The notes: a model not told the origin generated them from the letters alone. A stretch of DNA of 64,000 nt from Erythrobacter sp. WG (GCF_026586795.1 NZ_JAPFGY010000018.1:1-64000); one strand, 5' to 3'; counted from the stretch's first letter, positions 17,325 through 26,768 are shown. A program made the numbers and translations.

Positions 17325-19073
17325 TCACATACTCTCGACCGCCTCGACGCCGAGCACGCCGAGACCGCCGCGGATCACTTGCCCGATTGCGGCCCCAAGG
17401 AAAAGCCTCGCGGCGGTCAGCTCGCGGTCCTGTTCCACGATGAAGCGCTTTTCCGGCCGGTCGTTACCGAGGTTCCAGTAGGAATGCAGATCGCTCGCCA
17501 GATCGTTGAGATAAAAGGCGATCCGGTGCGGCTCGCGGGCGCGGGCCGCGGCTTCGATCTCGCGCGGGAACTGCGCGGCGCGGGCGACGAGCGCCAGCTC
17601 CTCGGCCCCGAGCCGGTCCAGCGCCGCGTCCGACGGCACGATCCCCATGTCCGCGGCCTTGCGCAGCGTCGAGCGGATCCGCGCGTGGGCATATTGCACA
17701 TAGAACACCGGGTTGTCCTTCGAAGCTTCGACCACCTTGTCGAAGTCGAAATCCATCTGCGCGTCGGGCTTCCTCGTCAGCATGGTGAAGCGCACCACGT
17801 CCTTGCCGACCATCTCGACCACGTCGGCGAGCGTCACGAAATTGCCCGCGCGCTTCGACATCTTGAAGGGCTGGCCGCCCTTCATCAGCTGCACCATCTG
17901 GACGAGCTTGACCTCGAAGGGTTTTGGAGTTGCCCCGTCCGCGCTGGTCAGGGCGGCGACGGCGGCCTTGATCCGCTTGACGGTGCCGGCATGGTCCGCG
18001 CCCCAGATGTCGACCAGCGCGTCGGCGGTCTGGGCCTTCTGGAAGTGGTAGGCGAGGTCCGCGCCGAAGTAGGTCCACGCCCCGTTCGACTTCTTGATCG
18101 GCCGGTCCTGATCGTCGCCGAACTTCGTCGAGCGGAACAGCGGGAGCGAGACCGGCTCCCAGTCCTCGGGCGGGGCCTTGCCCTTGGGGGCTTCCAATAC
18201 GCCGTCATAGACGAGGTCATGGTCGCGCAGCCACTTCTCCGCCGCATCGACCTTGCCCGAGGCCTGGAGTTCGGCTTCCGAGGAGAACAGGTCGTGCTTG
18301 ATGCCAAGCGTGGCGAGGTCGGCGCGGATCATGTCCATCATCGCCGCGACCGCGCGGGTGCGGAACAGGGGCAGCCATTCGGCTTCGGGCGCGCTTGCGT
18401 AGGCGTCGCCGAACTCGGCGGCGAGCGTTTCGCCGACAGGCTTCAGGTATTCGCCCGGGTAGAGCCCCTCGGGGATCGTCACGCTCGCTCCCAGCGCCTC
18501 GCGGTAGCGCAGGTGCACCGAGCGGGCGAGCACGTCGACCTGCGCGCCCGCGTCGTTGACGTAGTATTCGCGGATCACCTTGTGCCCGGCAAACTCGAGC
18601 AGCCCGGCCAGCGCATCGCCCACCACCGCGCCGCGGCAATGGCCCATGTGCATCGGCCCGGTGGGGTTGGCCGAGACATATTCGATGTTGACCACCCGGC
18701 CCTCGCCCATCCCGGAGCGGCCGTAGTCGGCGCCGAGGATGACGATCGCCTTGAGCTCGTCGAGCCAGGCTTGCGGCGCAAGCGCCAAGTTGATGAAGCC
18801 GGGGCCGGCGATGTCGGCGCTGACGATGCCGGGGCGGCTCGCCAGCTTGCCGGTGATCGCCTCGGCGAGCGCGCGGGGGCTGAGCCCCGCGGGCTTGGCG
18901 AGCACCATCGCGGCGTTGGTGGCAAGGTCGCCGTGCGCGGGATCGCGCGGCGGCTCCAGCGTGACGTTGGCGAACGAGGTGCCGGCGGGCAGCGTCCCTT
19001 CGGCGACAAGTTCGGTCAGCACCTGTTCGATCAGCGCCGCGTAGGCGGCATAGAGGGTCTTGGGCGTGGTCAT
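17325..19073 (-). CDS. argS: Arginyl-tRNA synthetase
   Basis: Class Ia aminoacyl-tRNA synthetase charging tRNA-Arg. The 582-residue enzyme has the Arg-tRNA synthetase N-terminal domain, the HIGH-like HMGHCRGAV near residue 140, the KMSKRAGNF loop near residue 403, and the C-terminal DALR anticodon-binding domain (YVQYAHARIRSTLRKA onward). Followed 28 bp later by the SPOR gene on the same strand. Confidence 0.96.
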   Translation of the reverse strand: MTTPKTLYAAYAALIEQVLTELVAEGTLPAGTSFANVTLEPPRDPAHGDLATNAAMVLAKPAGLSPRALAEAITGKLASRPGIVSADIAGPGFINLALAPQAWLDELKAIVILGADYGRSGMGEGRVVNIEYVSANPTGPMHMGHCRGAVVGDALAGLLEFAGHKVIREYYVNDAGAQVDVLARSVHLRYREALGASVTIPEGLYPGEYLKPVGETLAAEFGDAYASAPEAEWLPLFRTRAVAAMMDMIRADLATLGIKHDLFSSEAELQASGKVDAAEKWLRDHDLVYDGVLEAPKGKAPPEDWEPVSLPLFRSTKFGDDQDRPIKKSNGAWTYFGADLAYHFQKAQTADALVDIWGADHAGTVKRIKAAVAALTSADGATPKPFEVKLVQMVQLMKGGQPFKMSKRAGNFVTLADVVEMVGKDVVRFTMLTRKPDAQMDFDFDKVVEASKDNPVFYVQYAHARIRSTLRKAADMGIVPSDAALDRLGAEELALVARAAQFPREIEAAARAREPHRIAFYLNDLASDLHSYWNLGNDRPEKRFIVEQDRELTAARLFLGAAIGQVIRGGLGVLGVEAVESM

Positions 19074-19128
19074 GCGGGTTCTCTAGCGTCTGGCGCGGTT
19101 GTTCGCGCGTGCAAAGAAGGAAGCGGGG

Positions 19129-19294
19129 CCCCGGGTCAAGCCCCGGGGAAGCGTGGCAGGGAGGACCAAATCCGATGCGGGCGCGTGGCACTCCTCGGCG
19201 CCGCAGGCGCCGCGAGGCCACGCGGCCGAGCCGCAGGTGCTCAAGCCAGCAGGGCTTGAAACGCACCGAGGACGCTCGCCCGGATGGGCGAGCG
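19129..19294. repeat. Block of consecutive hairpins between argS and a lipoprotein gene
   Basis: The 228-bp argS/lipoprotein gap holds at least three strong inverted repeats: CCCCGGG-TCAAGC-CCCGGGG (19129-19148), a long nested hairpin with outer arms CGCGTGGC/GCCACGCG and an inner GGCGCC-GCA-GGCGCC (19182-19224), and CGCTCGCCC-GGAT-GGGCGAGCG with a perfect 9-bp stem (19273-19294). A weaker CAAGCC/GGCTTG pair lies between the last two. None is followed by a T-tract. I see no credible gene here. Confidence 0.5.
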
Positions 19295-19301
19295 CAACAC
19301 A

Positions 19302-19949
19302 TCAGCGCGTCACGTTATACTTCAGCTGGTCCTCGGTCAGCTGGAAACCGACCAGCATCTCGAAGCGGGTGCGGGCGATCGCGGCCTTGACCTCGGGCTC
19401 GGCGAGCGGGTCGATTGCGGCGTCCTCGTCGCCCGCGCGTCGTCGCCTTGTGATGCGCTCGCGGATGTCCTGGGGCAGCGCCGCGGCCGAGCGGTCGACG
19501 AAGCTGCCGGCGCGCCCGGTGGCCGAGGCGCGCTCCTGCCCGTCGGCGAAGGCGAGGGTGACGGTGCCGACCCGCTTGGAGACCACCGCGCTGCCGGCCT
19601 GGAGCACGGTCACGAAATAGGGCAGCTCGACGGTGCGCGCGCCGCGCACGTCGGTGCGGCGGGCGTTGACGGTGAATTCGGCCTCGGCATAGACCCGCTC
19701 GCCGGTGTCGTTGCAGGTCGAGCGCAGGTTCGTCATCGCCGCGCTGACGTCGAGCGCGGCGGTGGTCTGGTCGGCCCCGCGGAAGGTGGTGACATCGCCC
19801 GTATAGTCGGGGATGCCGACCGCCGGACACAGGCTCAGCACGCTGGTGATGCCGACGCCCTCGTCGATCACCAGCTCGCCGTTCTTCGCGCAGGCGGAGA
19901 GCGCTGCCAGGGCGGCAAGGGCGTAAAGGGCGCGCGCGCGATGCATCAT
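19302..19949 (-). CDS. Predicted lipoprotein of unknown function
   Basis: Hypothetical 215-residue protein. The N-terminus has a short signal peptide with a lipobox (ALAALSAC, Cys near residue 20), so lipidation and outer-membrane or periplasmic location are likely. The mature part is rich in beta-strand patterns, with two further Cys residues (LCPAVG, STCND) that could form a disulfide. It ends in a charged helix (FEMLVGFQLTEDQLKYNVTR). No catalytic motif recognised. The open frame continues far upstream, but ATG at 19949 is where the signal peptide begins. Confidence 0.8.
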   Translation of the reverse strand: MMHRARALYALAALAALSACAKNGELVIDEGVGITSVLSLCPAVGIPDYTGDVTTFRGADQTTAALDVSAAMTNLRSTCNDTGERVYAEAEFTVNARRTDVRGARTVELPYFVTVLQAGSAVVSKRVGTVTLAFADGQERASATGRAGSFVDRSAAALPQDIRERITRRRRAGDEDAAIDPLAEPEVKAAIARTRFEMLVGFQLTEDQLKYNVTR

Positions 19950-20021
19950 TGTGGAGCCGTCCTCAATATCCGATCCCGAGCGCCCTAGCGAGGACGTGCG
20001 GCTTGCGCTAGAGGGAGCGAC

Positions 20022-20999
20022 ATGAACGCGCCCTTTCAAGCCCCCGACGCCGCCGCCGCGGATCGCCCGCCGCTCAATCTTCTGATCGCCGCCCCGCGCG
20101 GCTTCTGCGCCGGGGTGGACCGCGCGATCGAGATCGTCGAACGCGCGCTCGAACGTTACGGCCGCCCGGTCTATGTCCGTCACGAGATCGTCCACAACAA
20201 ATACGTGGTCGAACAGCTCAAGGCCAAGGGCGCGATCTTCGTCAAGGAACTGGACGAGGTGCCCGACGATGCGCCGGTGGTGTTCAGCGCCCACGGCGTG
20301 CCCAAGGCGGTTCCCGCCGAGGCGCGGCGCCGCAACCTCCTTTATGTCGATGCCACCTGTCCGCTGGTCAGCAAGATCCACCGGCAGGCCGAACGCCAGA
20401 TCGAGAAGGGCCGGCACATCATCTTCATCGGCCATGAAGGCCACCCCGAGGTGATCGGCACGATGGGCCAGGTCGAACCCGGGCAGATGACGCTGGTCGA
20501 GACGATCGAGGACGTCGACAAGCTGCCCTTCGATTCGGACGAGGAACTCGCCTACCTCACCCAGACCACGCTGTCGGTCGACGACACGCGCGAGGTGATC
20601 GAGGCGCTCGAGTGGCGTTACCCCAACATCTCCGGCCCGAAGGCCGAGGACATCTGCTACGCGACATCCAACCGGCAGGCGGCCGTCAAGGAGCTCGCCC
20701 ATGACTGCGATCTCGTGCTGGTGATCGGCGCCCCCAATTCCTCCAATTCGCTGCGCCTCGTCGAGGTGTCGGAACGGCTGGGGACGCCCGCCAAGCTGAT
20801 CCAGCGGGCGAGCGAGATCGACTTCGCCTGGCTCGACGGGGTCAAGACCCTCGGCCTCACCGCCGGGGCCTCGGCGCCCGAGATCCTGGTGCGCGAGGTG
20901 GTTGCCGCCCTCGCCCAGCGCCACACGATCACCGAGCGCGAGATCACCGCGACGGTCGAGAAGATGATCTTCAAGCTCCCCCGCCAGCTCACCGAATAA
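20022..20999 (+). CDS. ispH: 4-hydroxy-3-methylbut-2-enyl diphosphate reductase
   Basis: Last enzyme of the MEP isoprenoid pathway, making IPP and DMAPP with a [4Fe-4S] cluster. The three cluster cysteines are visible: Cys29 ([17 protein letters not shown]), Cys113 (DATCPLVSK) and Cys212 (ICYATSNRQ), together with the [13 protein letters not shown] block. The length of 325 is normal. It is the first gene of an ispH-thrB-rnhA run. Confidence 0.97.
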   Translation: MNAPFQAPDAAAADRPPLNLLIAAPRGFCAGVDRAIEIVERALERYGRPVYVRHEIVHNKYVVEQLKAKGAIFVKELDEVPDDAPVVFSAHGVPKAVPAEARRRNLLYVDATCPLVSKIHRQAERQIEKGRHIIFIGHEGHPEVIGTMGQVEPGQMTLVETIEDVDKLPFDSDEELAYLTQTTLSVDDTREVIEALEWRYPNISGPKAEDICYATSNRQAAVKELAHDCDLVLVIGAPNSSNSLRLVEVSERLGTPAKLIQRASEIDFAWLDGVKTLGLTAGASAPEILVREVVAALAQRHTITEREITATVEKMIFKLPRQLTE

Positions 21000-21027
21000 C
21001 CGCGCGCACGGGGCCGGGAGGGGCAGG

Positions 21028-21999
21028 ATGGCGGTCTACACGCACCTCGGCGCGGAGGACCTCGCCCGGCTGATCGATGCCTATGACGTCGGTGCGCTGG
21101 TCTCGGCCAAGGGGATCGCGGAAGGGGTATCCAACTCCAACTGGCTCGTCGAGACGACCGGCACCGGCGGAAGCGGCACGCGCTTCATCCTGACACTCTA
21201 CGAACGGCGGATCGATTATGCGGACCTGCCCTATTTCCTCGGCCTGCTCGATCACCTCGCCGGCAAGGGATGCCCGGTGCCGCGCACCATCCACGACCGC
21301 GAAGGCGCCGCGTTCCGGATGGTCGAGAGCAAGGCCGCCGCGCTGATCGAATTCCTGCCCGGCGTCTCCCCGACCCGCCCCACGCCCGCCCAGGCACGTG
21401 CGGTGGGCGCGGTGCTGGCCCGCCTGCACCTTGCCGCGCGCGATTTCCCGCAGACCCGCGCCAACGCCATGGACTTCGCTGCCAGCGCGCGCATCCTCGA
21501 GGGCTGCGGCGCGGAAGCGCTGGCGACGATCGACCCCGGCCTGCTCGGAATGCTCGCCGCCGGCAGCGCCGCCGCCGCGCTCGACCTTGGCGCCCTGCCG
21601 CAATCGCAGACCCACACCGATCTCTTCCCCGACAACGTGCTGATGCTCGGCGAGCGGGTGACGGGCCTCATCGACTTCTACTTCGCCTGCACGGGCCCGA
21701 TGCTGCTCGATCTGGCGGTAACCCACGCGGCGTGGAGCTTCGACGGCGCGAATGCCTACGCGCCGGCGATCGGCGAGGCGCTGATCGCGGGCTACCAGTC
21801 GGTCCGCCCGCTCGAGTCGGCCGAGCGCGCGCTGTTCGCCGCAGTCGCCAAGGGGGCGTGCCTGCGCTTCGTCGCCAGCCGCGCGGAAGACTGGCTCGAG
21901 ACCCCCGACGATGCGCTCGTCACCCGCAAGGATCCGATGCAATTTGTCCGGCGCTGGCACTTCTACGACCAAAGCGGCGCCGCACTGCTTGAAGGGTGA
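21028..21999 (+). CDS. thrB: Homoserine kinase, ChoK/APH-fold type
   Basis: Phosphorylates homoserine in threonine biosynthesis. This is the proteobacterial ThrB of the aminoglycoside phosphotransferase/choline kinase fold, not the GHMP type. Motifs: [12 protein letters not shown] (nucleotide loop), [23 protein letters not shown], the catalytic loop [10 protein letters not shown], and the metal-binding GLIDFYFAC. The 323-residue length is typical. It starts 28 bp after ispH and its stop overlaps an in-frame GTG of rnhA. Confidence 0.93.
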   Translation: MAVYTHLGAEDLARLIDAYDVGALVSAKGIAEGVSNSNWLVETTGTGGSGTRFILTLYERRIDYADLPYFLGLLDHLAGKGCPVPRTIHDREGAAFRMVESKAAALIEFLPGVSPTRPTPAQARAVGAVLARLHLAARDFPQTRANAMDFAASARILEGCGAEALATIDPGLLGMLAAGSAAAALDLGALPQSQTHTDLFPDNVLMLGERVTGLIDFYFACTGPMLLDLAVTHAAWSFDGANAYAPAIGEALIAGYQSVRPLESAERALFAAVAKGACLRFVASRAEDWLETPDDALVTRKDPMQFVRRWHFYDQSGAALLEG

Positions 22000-22025
22000 C
22001 CGCCTTCGCGACTAAGCCTGCGCGC

Positions 22026-22469
22026 ATGAAAAAGGTCGAGATCTTCACCGACGGCGCGTGCAAGGGCAATCCCGGCCCCGGCGGCTGGGGCGTGCTGCTG
22101 CGCATGGGTCCGCACGAGAAGGAACTGTCGGGCGGGGAAGCCGGCACCACCAACAACCGCATGGAACTGATGGCCGCGATCAAGGGCCTCGGTGCACTCA
22201 TCGAGCCGTGCCGGGTCGATCTCTATTCCGACAGCAAATACGTGCTCGACGGGATGCAGAAGTGGATCCACGGCTGGAAGCGCAACGGCTGGGTCAATGC
22301 CAGCAAGAAGCCGGTCAAGAACGCCGATCTGTGGCACGACCTGATCGAGGCCGCGCTGCCTCACCAGGTGACCTGGCACTGGGTGAAGGGCCATGACGGC
22401 CACCCCGAGAACGAGCGGGTCGACGCGCTGGCGAGCGCCGCCGCCGCGCGGATCGCGGCGGGCGGCTAG
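22026..22469 (+). CDS. rnhA: Ribonuclease HI
   Basis: Degrades RNA in RNA-DNA hybrids. The full carboxylate set is present: Asp9 ([15 protein letters not shown]), Glu47 (NNRMELMA), Asp69 ([11 protein letters not shown]) and Asp133 (ERVDALAS), plus [14 protein letters not shown] at 22026 gives the usual [12 protein letters not shown] start and 147 residues. A GTG at 21996 overlapping the thrB TGA would add ten residues and cannot be excluded. Confidence 0.95.
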   Translation: MKKVEIFTDGACKGNPGPGGWGVLLRMGPHEKELSGGEAGTTNNRMELMAAIKGLGALIEPCRVDLYSDSKYVLDGMQKWIHGWKRNGWVNASKKPVKNADLWHDLIEAALPHQVTWHWVKGHDGHPENERVDALASAAAARIAAGG

Positions 22470-22477
22470 CACCCTTG

Positions 22478-22560
22478 GTCATTGCGATCGCTAGCGAGGC
22501 AATCCAGAGCGGCGCGGACCGCCCCTGATTGCCGCATCGCCTTGGGCGCCGCGCAATGAC
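22478..22560. repeat. Dispersed palindromic element (GTCATTGCG...CGCAATGAC type)
   Basis: An 83-bp imperfect palindrome in the rnhA/DUF1508 gap. The outer arms GTCATTGCG and CGCAATGAC are perfect, and inner parts GGCAATCCAG and CTGATTGCCG also pair. This arm sequence is the well-known REP-like hairpin found between genes in many proteobacteria. Only one copy is evident in this window. Confidence 0.65.
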
Positions 22561-22568
22561 GGGGGAAA

Positions 22569-22751
22569 TCAGCTGTTGTCGACGACCTCGGCGGCGGGGC
22601 CGTTCTTCTTGATCGATTCGATGGCGTTCTGCGCGCTCGCCTTGCTGGCGTAGCCCTCGGTCGCGAACATGGTCTCGGAATTGTACTTGAACCGCACGCG
22701 GTACTCGCCGGCCTTGTCCTTGTAGATTTCGAAGTGGTGCGCCATGTCCAT
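22569..22751 (-). CDS. DUF1508/YegP-family small protein
   Basis: Sixty-residue protein with one YegP-type repeat: HFEIYKDKAGEYRVRFKYNSETMFATEGYASKASAQNAIESIKKNGPAAEV. E. coli YegP carries two such repeats; this is the single-repeat form common in alphaproteobacteria. Molecular function unknown. A Met at codon 3 (22745) is an alternative start. Confidence 0.9.
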   Translation of the reverse strand: MDMAHHFEIYKDKAGEYRVRFKYNSETMFATEGYASKASAQNAIESIKKNGPAAEVVDNS

Positions 22752-22806
22752 GCCCTCCCTTAAGGTTAACGCAGGTTAGGAAGGTGGCAGAAACCTCCGC
22801 CCCTGC

Positions 22807-23922
22807 CTAGCCCGATTGCACGTCATGGGCCGGCGCGAAGCGCACGGGGGCATAGGGAGCCGGATCGATCCCGGCGGTCATCGCATCGGCCCCCTCGCCG
22901 AGCACGATCTGCCGGGCGAGCCGTGCGGCGGCGGGCGCGGTCTGGATGCCGAACCCGCCCTGCCCTGCAAACCACACGAAGGACGGCTCTGCCGGGTCGG
23001 GGCCGTAGACCGGCAGGCGGTCGGGGGCGAAGCTCCTGAGCCCCGCCCAGCGGTGTTCGAGCGCGGCGATCCGCCAGTCGGTGACCGCCTGGAAGCGATC
23101 GATGGCCAGCGCGACGTCGAGCTCCTCGGGCGCGGCGTCGCACGGCTCGGAGGGGACCTCGTCGTGGGGGGACAGCCACAGGCGCCCGGCGTCGGGCTTG
23201 AAGTAGAAGCCGCCGTTCACGTCGATCACCAGCGGCAGGTCGGCAGGTGCGGGCGGATCGACGCGCAGGACCGCGACGGTGCGGCGCAGCGGGGTGATGC
23301 CGATCGGGCGCACCCCGGCGAGGCGGGCGATCTCGTCGGCCCATGCGCCCGCCGCGTTGACGATCCGTGCGGCGCGGAAGGTCTCGCCGCGCACGGTGGC
23401 GATGGTCCACACGCCGCCCTCCCGCCGCAGCTCGGCGACCCGGGCGCGGGTGACGGTGCCGACGCCCGCGCGCCGCGCCTGAGCGAGATAGTGCTGGTGG
23501 AGCCCGGCCACGTCGATGTCGGCGCAGGCCGGCTGGTGGAGCGCCTCGCTCCATTGCGGGCGGATATGGGGCACGCGCGTCCCCAGCGCCTCCGGGGCGA
23601 GGCGCTCGATCGTCACCCCGGTCCCGGCATAGCTCTGGCGGAAGGCGTCCATTGCCGCGCGATCTTCCGCCCGGCCGACATAGAGCGCGCCGCGCGGGGT
23701 GAGAAAGCCGTGTTGGGCAAGGTAGGCGCCCGAGGCGCGGGTCAGCGGGACGATGCCCGGGCCGCCGTAGCATTCCTCCCAGAACGCTGCCGAGCGTCCC
23801 GTGGCGTGGCGCCCGGGCGCGTCCTCGGCCTCGAGCAGGAGGACGCGGGCGTGGGCGGCAAGCTCGGCGGCGATGCTCGCGCCCGCCATGCCTGCGCCGA
23901 TCACGGCGATATCGTGGATCAC
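22807..23922 (-). CDS. FAD-dependent oxidoreductase, DadA/glycine oxidase type
   Basis: Flavoenzyme of the D-amino-acid dehydrogenase/sarcosine oxidase group. The N-terminal dinucleotide fold is IAVIGAGMAGASIAAELA with the second-strand acid in LLLEAEDAPG, and the C-terminal FAD motif is FVWFAGQGGFGIQTAPAAARLA. Length 371. The substrate is not readable. It begins with GTG that overlaps the stop of the upstream hydrolase (GTGA), so the two are coupled. Confidence 0.88.
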   Translation of the reverse strand: MIHDIAVIGAGMAGASIAAELAAHARVLLLEAEDAPGRHATGRSAAFWEECYGGPGIVPLTRASGAYLAQHGFLTPRGALYVGRAEDRAAMDAFRQSYAGTGVTIERLAPEALGTRVPHIRPQWSEALHQPACADIDVAGLHQHYLAQARRAGVGTVTRARVAELRREGGVWTIATVRGETFRAARIVNAAGAWADEIARLAGVRPIGITPLRRTVAVLRVDPPAPADLPLVIDVNGGFYFKPDAGRLWLSPHDEVPSEPCDAAPEELDVALAIDRFQAVTDWRIAALEHRWAGLRSFAPDRLPVYGPDPAEPSFVWFAGQGGFGIQTAPAAARLARQIVLGEGADAMTAGIDPAPYAPVRFAPAHDVQSG

Positions 23923-24878
23923 GGAGCCGGTGCCACCTTGTCGAGAAATTCGTCAATGCGGGCCATGATCGGCCCCCGCACCGCGTCGACCTCGCGCAGC
24001 ACTTCGTGCGCGGCCTCGGGGCCGAGGGCGAGGAGCTCGCCCTGCGGCAGGCGGCGCGCGGCGGCACAGTTGGCGGGATGGCTGACCAGCCGGTCGGCGC
24101 TGGTCGAGATGACCAGCACCGGCACCGCGATGCTCTCCAGCGCGCCCGGCGCCTCGAGCATGATCCACGAGGCATAGGCGCGCTCGACCCAGCGCCAGCT
24201 GCCGGGGCCCATGGCGAGTTCGGGGCGGTGTTCGCGCCACCATTGCTCGTCGGCGTAGCGATCGGGGTCATGGGTGAGGAGGCTGGCGCGGGCCGCCGGC
24301 AGTTCGCCGGGCTTCTCGCTCCATTTCCACGCCGGGCGGGCCGGATCGCCGATACGGCACATGGCGCGCGCGACGCCATGGAGGAAGCCCAGCGGCAGCG
24401 GCGGGCCGTTGACGCCGGTCATCGGCGCGCTCAGCACCACCGCATCGGGGGCGATGCGCTTTGCGACCAGCGCGCGCAGCACCAGGTGTCCGCCCATCGA
24501 ATGCGCGGCGATGACGTGGGGGCCGGGGGTTTCGGCGGTCCATTGCGCCCACAGCTGCGCCAGATCGTCGATCCATATCGCGAAATCGGCGACATGACCG
24601 GTCACATCGTCCCTCCCGAGCCGTCCCGAACCCGCCTGCCCGCGCCAGTCGGCGGCGGTGACGCGCCACCCGGCGCGGTGCCATTCCTCGAGCGTTTCGA
24701 GATATTTCTCGTAGAAGTCGCCGCGCCCGGGGAGGAACAGGATCGATCCGCGCGCAGGCGTGCCGCCCGGCCAGTCGATGCGGCGGATGGGGTGCCCGTC
24801 GGCGGCGTGCCAGACGCTTTCCCGGGCAGCGGCGGGAATCGCGCGGCGATCGATCGCGGGACGGGCGACCACGTTCAT
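23919..24878 (-). CDS. Alpha/beta hydrolase (lysophospholipase/monoacylglycerol lipase-like)
   Basis: Serine hydrolase of 319 residues. The oxyanion-region strand is GSILFLPGRGDFYEKYLETLEEWH, the nucleophile elbow is AAHSMGGHL, and the later VPVLVISTSADRLVSH supplies the acid, with His in the final helix region (EAAHEVLREVD). The pattern matches Hydrolase_4 (monoglyceride lipase-like) proteins. ATG at 24878 was chosen because the open frame upstream lacks family sequence. Coupled to the FAD enzyme downstream. Confidence 0.87.
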   Translation of the reverse strand: MNVVARPAIDRRAIPAAARESVWHAADGHPIRRIDWPGGTPARGSILFLPGRGDFYEKYLETLEEWHRAGWRVTAADWRGQAGSGRLGRDDVTGHVADFAIWIDDLAQLWAQWTAETPGPHVIAAHSMGGHLVLRALVAKRIAPDAVVLSAPMTGVNGPPLPLGFLHGVARAMCRIGDPARPAWKWSEKPGELPAARASLLTHDPDRYADEQWWREHRPELAMGPGSWRWVERAYASWIMLEAPGALESIAVPVLVISTSADRLVSHPANCAAARRLPQGELLALGPEAAHEVLREVDAVRGPIMARIDEFLDKVAPAP

Positions 24879-25010
24879 CGCCCGGTCTCGCCGCGCGGGA
24901 ATCGCGGCTCGGGGATCGTGGTTACTATTTGGTAAGTCATAACCTGTAGCAGTGTCCCAAAGATGGACGGCCGGCGCATGGGGCGCGGCCTTGCCGGGGG
25001 CACGAAGTCG

Positions 25011-25496
25011 ATGAATTCCATTTCCTACGGTCTGCTGATCGCCTTGGCAATCGCGCTGCTGTTCGCCGCCTTCACCGATATCCGGCGGCGCCAGATCGAC
25101 AACTGGCTGAACCTTGCCATCGCCCTTGCCGCGCCGGTGTTCTGGTGGTCGCAGGGGCTCTCGCTGTGGCCCGACGTGGCGTTCCAGCTGGGGATGGCGG
25201 CGGCAGCCTTCGCGGTCTTCGCCGCGCTGTTCGCCTTCAAGGTGATGGGCGGCGGCGACGTCAAGCTGCTCACCGCGCTCGCGCTGTGGATCCCGTTCTA
25301 CGAATATATGCAGCTGCTGCTGATCATGGCGGTCACCGGCGGCGTGCTGACCATGATGCTGGTGTTCTGGCACGTCGCCCGCCGCCAGCGCGATCGCATC
25401 GCGGTGCCTTATGGCGTGGCGATTGCGGTGGGGGGGCTGTGGACCCTCGCGATCAACTATCTGCCGGCCGGGGCGCTCGCGGCGCAGGGCGCATAA
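25011..25496 (+). CDS. cpaA: Prepilin peptidase CpaA/TadV
   Basis: Short A24-family aspartic peptidase that trims prepilins of the Tad (type IVb) pilus. The two catalytic Asp motifs are visible: FTDIRRRQIDNW near residue 23 and GGGDVKLLTAL near residue 80, inside four to five membrane helices. The 161 residues fit the CpaA form lacking the methylase domain. ATG at 25011 chosen. First gene of the locus. No pilin gene precedes it in the 132-bp gap, which is unusual. Confidence 0.9.
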   Translation: MNSISYGLLIALAIALLFAAFTDIRRRQIDNWLNLAIALAAPVFWWSQGLSLWPDVAFQLGMAAAAFAVFAALFAFKVMGGGDVKLLTALALWIPFYEYMQLLLIMAVTGGVLTMMLVFWHVARRQRDRIAVPYGVAIAVGGLWTLAINYLPAGALAAQGA

Positions 25497-25503
25497 CCCG
25501 ATC

Positions 25504-25552
25504 TTAACCAGTCAAGCCTTACGCCACACAACCATACCTGCCCGCTAACCAT
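25504..25552. promoter_or_regulatory. Candidate CtrA half-sites before cpaB
   Basis: TTAACCAG (25504-25511) and CTAACCAT (25545-25552) resemble the TTAACCAT CtrA half-site. They sit between cpaA and cpaB. Tad pili are CtrA-controlled in Caulobacter, so regulation is plausible but unproven. Confidence 0.3.
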
Positions 25553-25584
25553 CTGAGGGCGTTTACGAGGGGGCTATTTGAGCC

Positions 25585-26724
25585 ATGGATAGGAAGAAAC
25601 TGGTTCTGTTGCTCGGTGCGCTGATCGTCGCGATCGGCACGGCCATCGCTGCGCGCACCATGTTCGCCGGAGGCACAGCCGCCCCCGCCGCCGAGGCTGC
25701 CCCGCAGCCGACCGGTCCCCGGGTCCTCGTCGCGAAGCGGGCGCTGCCTGCGGGCACGATCATCACCGCCGATGCGCTGGGCTTCCAGCCGTGGCCGCAG
25801 GAGCTGGTGCAGGACGCCTACTTCCTCGATGGCCAGGCCGACATGAACAAGCTGCTCGGCACGGTCGTGCGCTATCCGGTCACCGCCGGCGAGCCGGTCA
25901 CCCAGGGCTCGCTCGTCGCGCCGGGCGATCGCGGGTTCCTGGCCGCCGCGCTCGGCCCGGGGATGCGCGCCGTCACGGTGCCCGTCTCGGCCACCACGGG
26001 GGTCGCGGGCTTCGTCTTCGCCGGTGACCGGATCGATCTGATGCTCGTCCAGAGGTTCGGCGAGAAGCGTGCCGACGGGAGCGAGGGCAACCTCGACGGC
26101 GGCGAGACCCTGCTCGAGAACCTGCGTGTTCTCGCCACCGACCAGGCGACCGAGAAGACCACCGACGAGAACGGCAAGACCGTCGTCAACGAAATCCGCA
26201 CCGTCACGCTCGAAGTGACGCCGCGCCATGCCGAGCTGATCGCGATCGCCCAGTCGATGGGCACTCTGACGCTCTCGCTGCGCTCGATCTCGGACGGCCA
26301 GGGCTCGATCGACCGCGCGCTCGCCAAGAGCAGCGTCAAGATCCCCGAGAACGCCACGCCCGAAGAGGAAGAGCGGATCCTGAAGTCCGCCATGGGGGCG
26401 CCCCTGCGCGGCTCGAAAACCTTCCAGACCGCCGAGGAAGTGTCCGCCTTCTACCGTTCGATGGCCAGCAACAGCCGCCGGATGAGCAAGGAAATCGCCG
26501 CCTCCAGGGGCGCGCAGGGCACCTTCTCCGCCGGGCCGGCCGCCGCACCGGGCGCGTCCGCGCCCAAGGTCTACACCGGTCCCAGCGTCCGCGTGACCCG
26601 CGGCAAGGAGACCACCGAGGAGCAGGTCGCCACCGGCGCGAGGAGCATGGTCTCCAGCACGGCGCAAGGTATCGGCCGCGCCGGGAAGACCCTGCCCGCC
26701 GCCGGCGCGACGCTCGTCTTCTGA
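25585..26724 (+). CDS. cpaB: Flp pilus assembly protein CpaB/RcpC
   Basis: Periplasmic Tad-pilus assembly factor of 379 residues. An N-terminal membrane anchor (KKLVLLLGALIVAIGTAIAARTMF) precedes an SAF/BON-like domain (RVLVAKRALPAGTIITADALGFQPWP) and the RcpC domain (RAVTVPVSATTGVAGFVFAGDRIDLML). The C-terminal ~120 residues are low-complexity and positively charged. GAGGGGG about 12 bp upstream acts as a ribosome site. Confidence 0.93.
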   Translation: MDRKKLVLLLGALIVAIGTAIAARTMFAGGTAAPAAEAAPQPTGPRVLVAKRALPAGTIITADALGFQPWPQELVQDAYFLDGQADMNKLLGTVVRYPVTAGEPVTQGSLVAPGDRGFLAAALGPGMRAVTVPVSATTGVAGFVFAGDRIDLMLVQRFGEKRADGSEGNLDGGETLLENLRVLATDQATEKTTDENGKTVVNEIRTVTLEVTPRHAELIAIAQSMGTLTLSLRSISDGQGSIDRALAKSSVKIPENATPEEEERILKSAMGAPLRGSKTFQTAEEVSAFYRSMASNSRRMSKEIAASRGAQGTFSAGPAAAPGASAPKVYTGPSVRVTRGKETTEEQVATGARSMVSSTAQGIGRAGKTLPAAGATLVF

Positions 26725-26768
26725 GGACCACAGGGATCATGCCGAGTTTCTTCGAGGGGGGCCAACCC

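Noticed and set aside
16806-19259. 817-codon plus-strand frame opposite argS and the SPOR gene
   Set aside because: Covers two well-supported genes on the other strand and has no domain.
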